The notes beneath the pieces are model-generated. The model was not told the origin of the DNA and ran no database searches. It saw nothing but the letters and a program-made list of their open reading frames with translations. A program made the translations under genes and the position numbers. Below, piece by piece: positions 21,887 to 23,400 of a DNA stretch of 23,400 nt. Source of the DNA: DATEPR01 sp036503065 (lineage in GTDB: Bacteria > Actinomycetota > Actinomycetes > Mycobacteriales > Pseudonocardiaceae); assembly GCA_036503065.1 (NCBI GenBank), contig DASXXM010000032.1:1-23400 (forward strand), read 5' to 3'. Positions within the stretch are counted from its first letter, which is position 1; every line of letters begins with the position of its first letter.

Positions 21887-23400
21887 GTGCGTAACCGTCG
21901 CCTGTGGCTCGTCGTGCTCACCGTGCTCGGCACGTCGATCGGTTTGTCCGCGCAAGTGTGGGCCGCACCGGCGGTGACGACGTCGATCACCGTGGACGGC
22001 ACCCAGGGCGGGCGGACGTTCGACGGCATCGGCGCGATCAGCGGCGGCGGCGGCAACTCCCGGCTGCTGGCGAACTATCCGGCGGCGCAGCAGTCGCAGA
22101 TCCTGGACTACCTGTTCAAACCCGGCGTCGGCGCGGACCTGCAGCTGCTGAAGGTGGAGATCGGCGGCGACACGAACTCGACCGACGGCGCGGAGCCGTC
22201 CGTCGAGCACGCGGCAGGCGTCGTCAACTGCAACGTCGGCTACGAGTTCTGGCTGATGGAGCAGGCCAAGGCGCGCGACCCGAACATCAGGTTCTACGGC
22301 CTTGCCTGGGGCGCGCCCGGCTGGGTCGGCAGCACGTTCTGGACCACCAACACGATCAACTACCTGGTCTCCTGGCTGAACTGCGCGAAGGCGGACGGCC
22401 TGACGATCAGCTACCTGGGCGGCTGGAACGAGCGCGGCCACAACATCCCCTGGTACGAACAACTTCGATCAACACTCAACACCAGCGGCTACTCGGCCGT
22501 GCAGATCGTGGCCGATGACAGCTTCGGCTGGAGCGCGGCGACCGACGCCGCGAGCACCCCGGCGTTCAACAGCGCCGTCTCGGTCTTCGGCAGTCACTAC
22601 CCGTGCGGCTACCTCAGCGCGTCCACCACATGCACCGGCTCGACGACGGCGACCGGACTCGGCAAACCGTTGTGGGCCAGCGAGAACGGCTCCCTCGACC
22701 AGAACTCCGGCGCGCCTGCCCTGATCCGGTCGATCACCCGCGGCTACCTCGACGCGAGCATGACCGCGTATATCAACTGGCCGCTCATCGCCGCCGTCTA
22801 CCCGACCCTGCCATTCAACACGGTCGGGCTGATGTCGGCGAGCCAGCCGTGGTCCGGCGCGTACACAGTCGGTGAGAGCCTGTGGGCGACCGCGCAGGTC
22901 ACCCAGTTCACGGCACCCGGCTGGACGTTCATCAACTCGGCGTCGGGCTATCTGGGTGGCAACCGCGCCAACGGCAGCTACGTGAGCCTCAAGTCGCCCG
23001 ATGCCAAGGACTACTCCACCATCCTGGAGACGACGACCGCGACCGCGGCGCAGACCGTGAACATCGCGGTCGCGGGCGGCCTGTCCACCGGCACCGTGCA
23101 CGTGTGGTCCACCGATCTGAACAACCCAGCCAGTTCCTTTGTGCACAGTCAGGACATCAACCCCACCAACGGTTCCTACTCACTCACCCTGCAACCGGGC
23201 GTCATCTACTCGGTGACGACGACCACCGGCCAGGGCAAGCGCACCGCGACGTCACCGGCGCCGGGCACGCTCGCGCTCCCCTACAGCGACAGCTACGACA
23301 CCGACGCGACCGGCAGCGAAGCCGCGTACCAGTCGGACATGCAGGGCGCGTTCCAGGTCCAGCCGTGCGTAGGCCGAACCGGCCAGTGCGTGCAGCAGAT
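21887..23400 (+). CDS. Secreted GH59 galactocerebrosidase-like glycosidase (C-terminus beyond the window)
   Basis: At least 504 codons of a secreted family-59 glycoside hydrolase. GTG 21887 has GAGGAG upstream and begins a signal peptide (RNRRLWLVVLTVLGTSIGL, cleavage near residues 26-27). The mature part opens ITVDGTQGGRTFDGIGAISG, as in galactosylceramidase. Acid/base Glu182 is in YLGGWNERGHN and nucleophile Glu266 in LWASENGSLD; both fit the clan A TIM barrel. After about residue 320 comes the beta-sandwich region (GWTFINSASGYLGGNRANGS). Near residue 460 a spacer 'TATSPAPGTLALPYSDSYDT' leads toward a probable lectin-like domain cut by the window edge. Family members release terminal beta-galactose, classically from galactosylceramide; the true substrate here may be another beta-galactoside. 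Confidence 0.9.
   Translation, partial: MRNRRLWLVVLTVLGTSIGLSAQVWAAPAVTTSITVDGTQGGRTFDGIGAISGGGGNSRLLANYPAAQQSQILDYLFKPGVGADLQLLKVEIGGDTNSTDGAEPSVEHAAGVVNCNVGYEFWLMEQAKARDPNIRFYGLAWGAPGWVGSTFWTTNTINYLVSWLNCAKADGLTISYLGGWNERGHNIPWYEQLRSTLNTSGYSAVQIVADDSFGWSAATDAASTPAFNSAVSVFGSHYPCGYLSASTTCTGSTTATGLGKPLWASENGSLDQNSGAPALIRSITRGYLDASMTAYINWPLIAAVYPTLPFNTVGLMSASQPWSGAYTVGESLWATAQVTQFTAPGWTFINSASGYLGGNRANGSYVSLKSPDAKDYSTILETTTATAAQTVNIAVAGGLSTGTVHVWSTDLNNPASSFVHSQDINPTNGSYSLTLQPGVIYSVTTTTGQGKRTATSPAPGTLALPYSDSYDTDATGSEAAYQSDMQGAFQVQPCVGRTGQCVQQ

Overview
The window is high-GC DNA with long GC3-rich genes on both strands. Its gene families (SARP regulator, PF04672 methyltransferase, TPR-CHAT protein, several sigma factors, DUF998, GTG starts) point to a filamentous actinomycete. 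Pseudonocardiales is a plausible order, but that is an inference and was not tested.

Layout. (1) 1-624, minus: an ArsR repressor followed 3 nt later by an AHSA1/SRPBCC protein that runs off the window. (2) 850-2073, plus: an orphan cytochrome P450, then a DUF1684 protein (2221-3048). (3) 3025-4793, minus: a MetY-type sulfhydrylase coupled by an ATGA overlap to a CoA-binding Rossmann protein. (4) 4794-5238: a gene-free stretch with a strong Shine-Dalgarno sequence that leads to ACG instead of ATG. (5) 5239-6087, minus: a PF04672 methyltransferase. (6) 6203-11122: a two-armed cassette. A subtilase, a sigma factor and a protein of unknown function form a tight minus-strand operon, divergent from a large TPR-CHAT protease gene. 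The CHAT gene carries an apparent one-base frameshift. (7) 11156-11332, minus: a 58-residue secreted peptide with two cysteines. (8) 11446-14217, plus: an AfsR-like SARP/NB-ARC/TPR regulator, followed by a type II thioesterase (14571-15353). (9) 15339-16034, minus: a TetR repressor, divergent from a DUF998 membrane protein; repeated operator-like motifs lie between them. (10) 16860-20314, plus: a glutathionyl-hydroquinone-reductase-like protein, a cyclase-family metal hydrolase and a ThDP enzyme; the last two overlap by GTGA. (11) 20395-21801, plus: a small SnoaL-like protein and a SigG/SigJ-type sigma factor with its own SnoaL-like tail. (12) 21887 to the end: a secreted GH59 galactocerebrosidase-like hydrolase with a LacI-type operator-like sequence upstream.

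The most unusual content is the protease-sigma cassette (6). It pairs two different proteases with a sigma factor and a small partner, which suggests proteolytic control of transcription. Two non-coding signals also stand out. One is a recurring palindrome GCCAAC-N4-GTTGGC: three perfect copies and two with one mismatch, all in the first 11.2 kb. The other is a pair of about 31-bp similar sequences flanking the SARP gene, each holding two NGCACA(G/C) heptamers 11 bp apart, the spacing expected of SARP-type operators. No rRNA, tRNA, CRISPR array or insertion sequence was seen.
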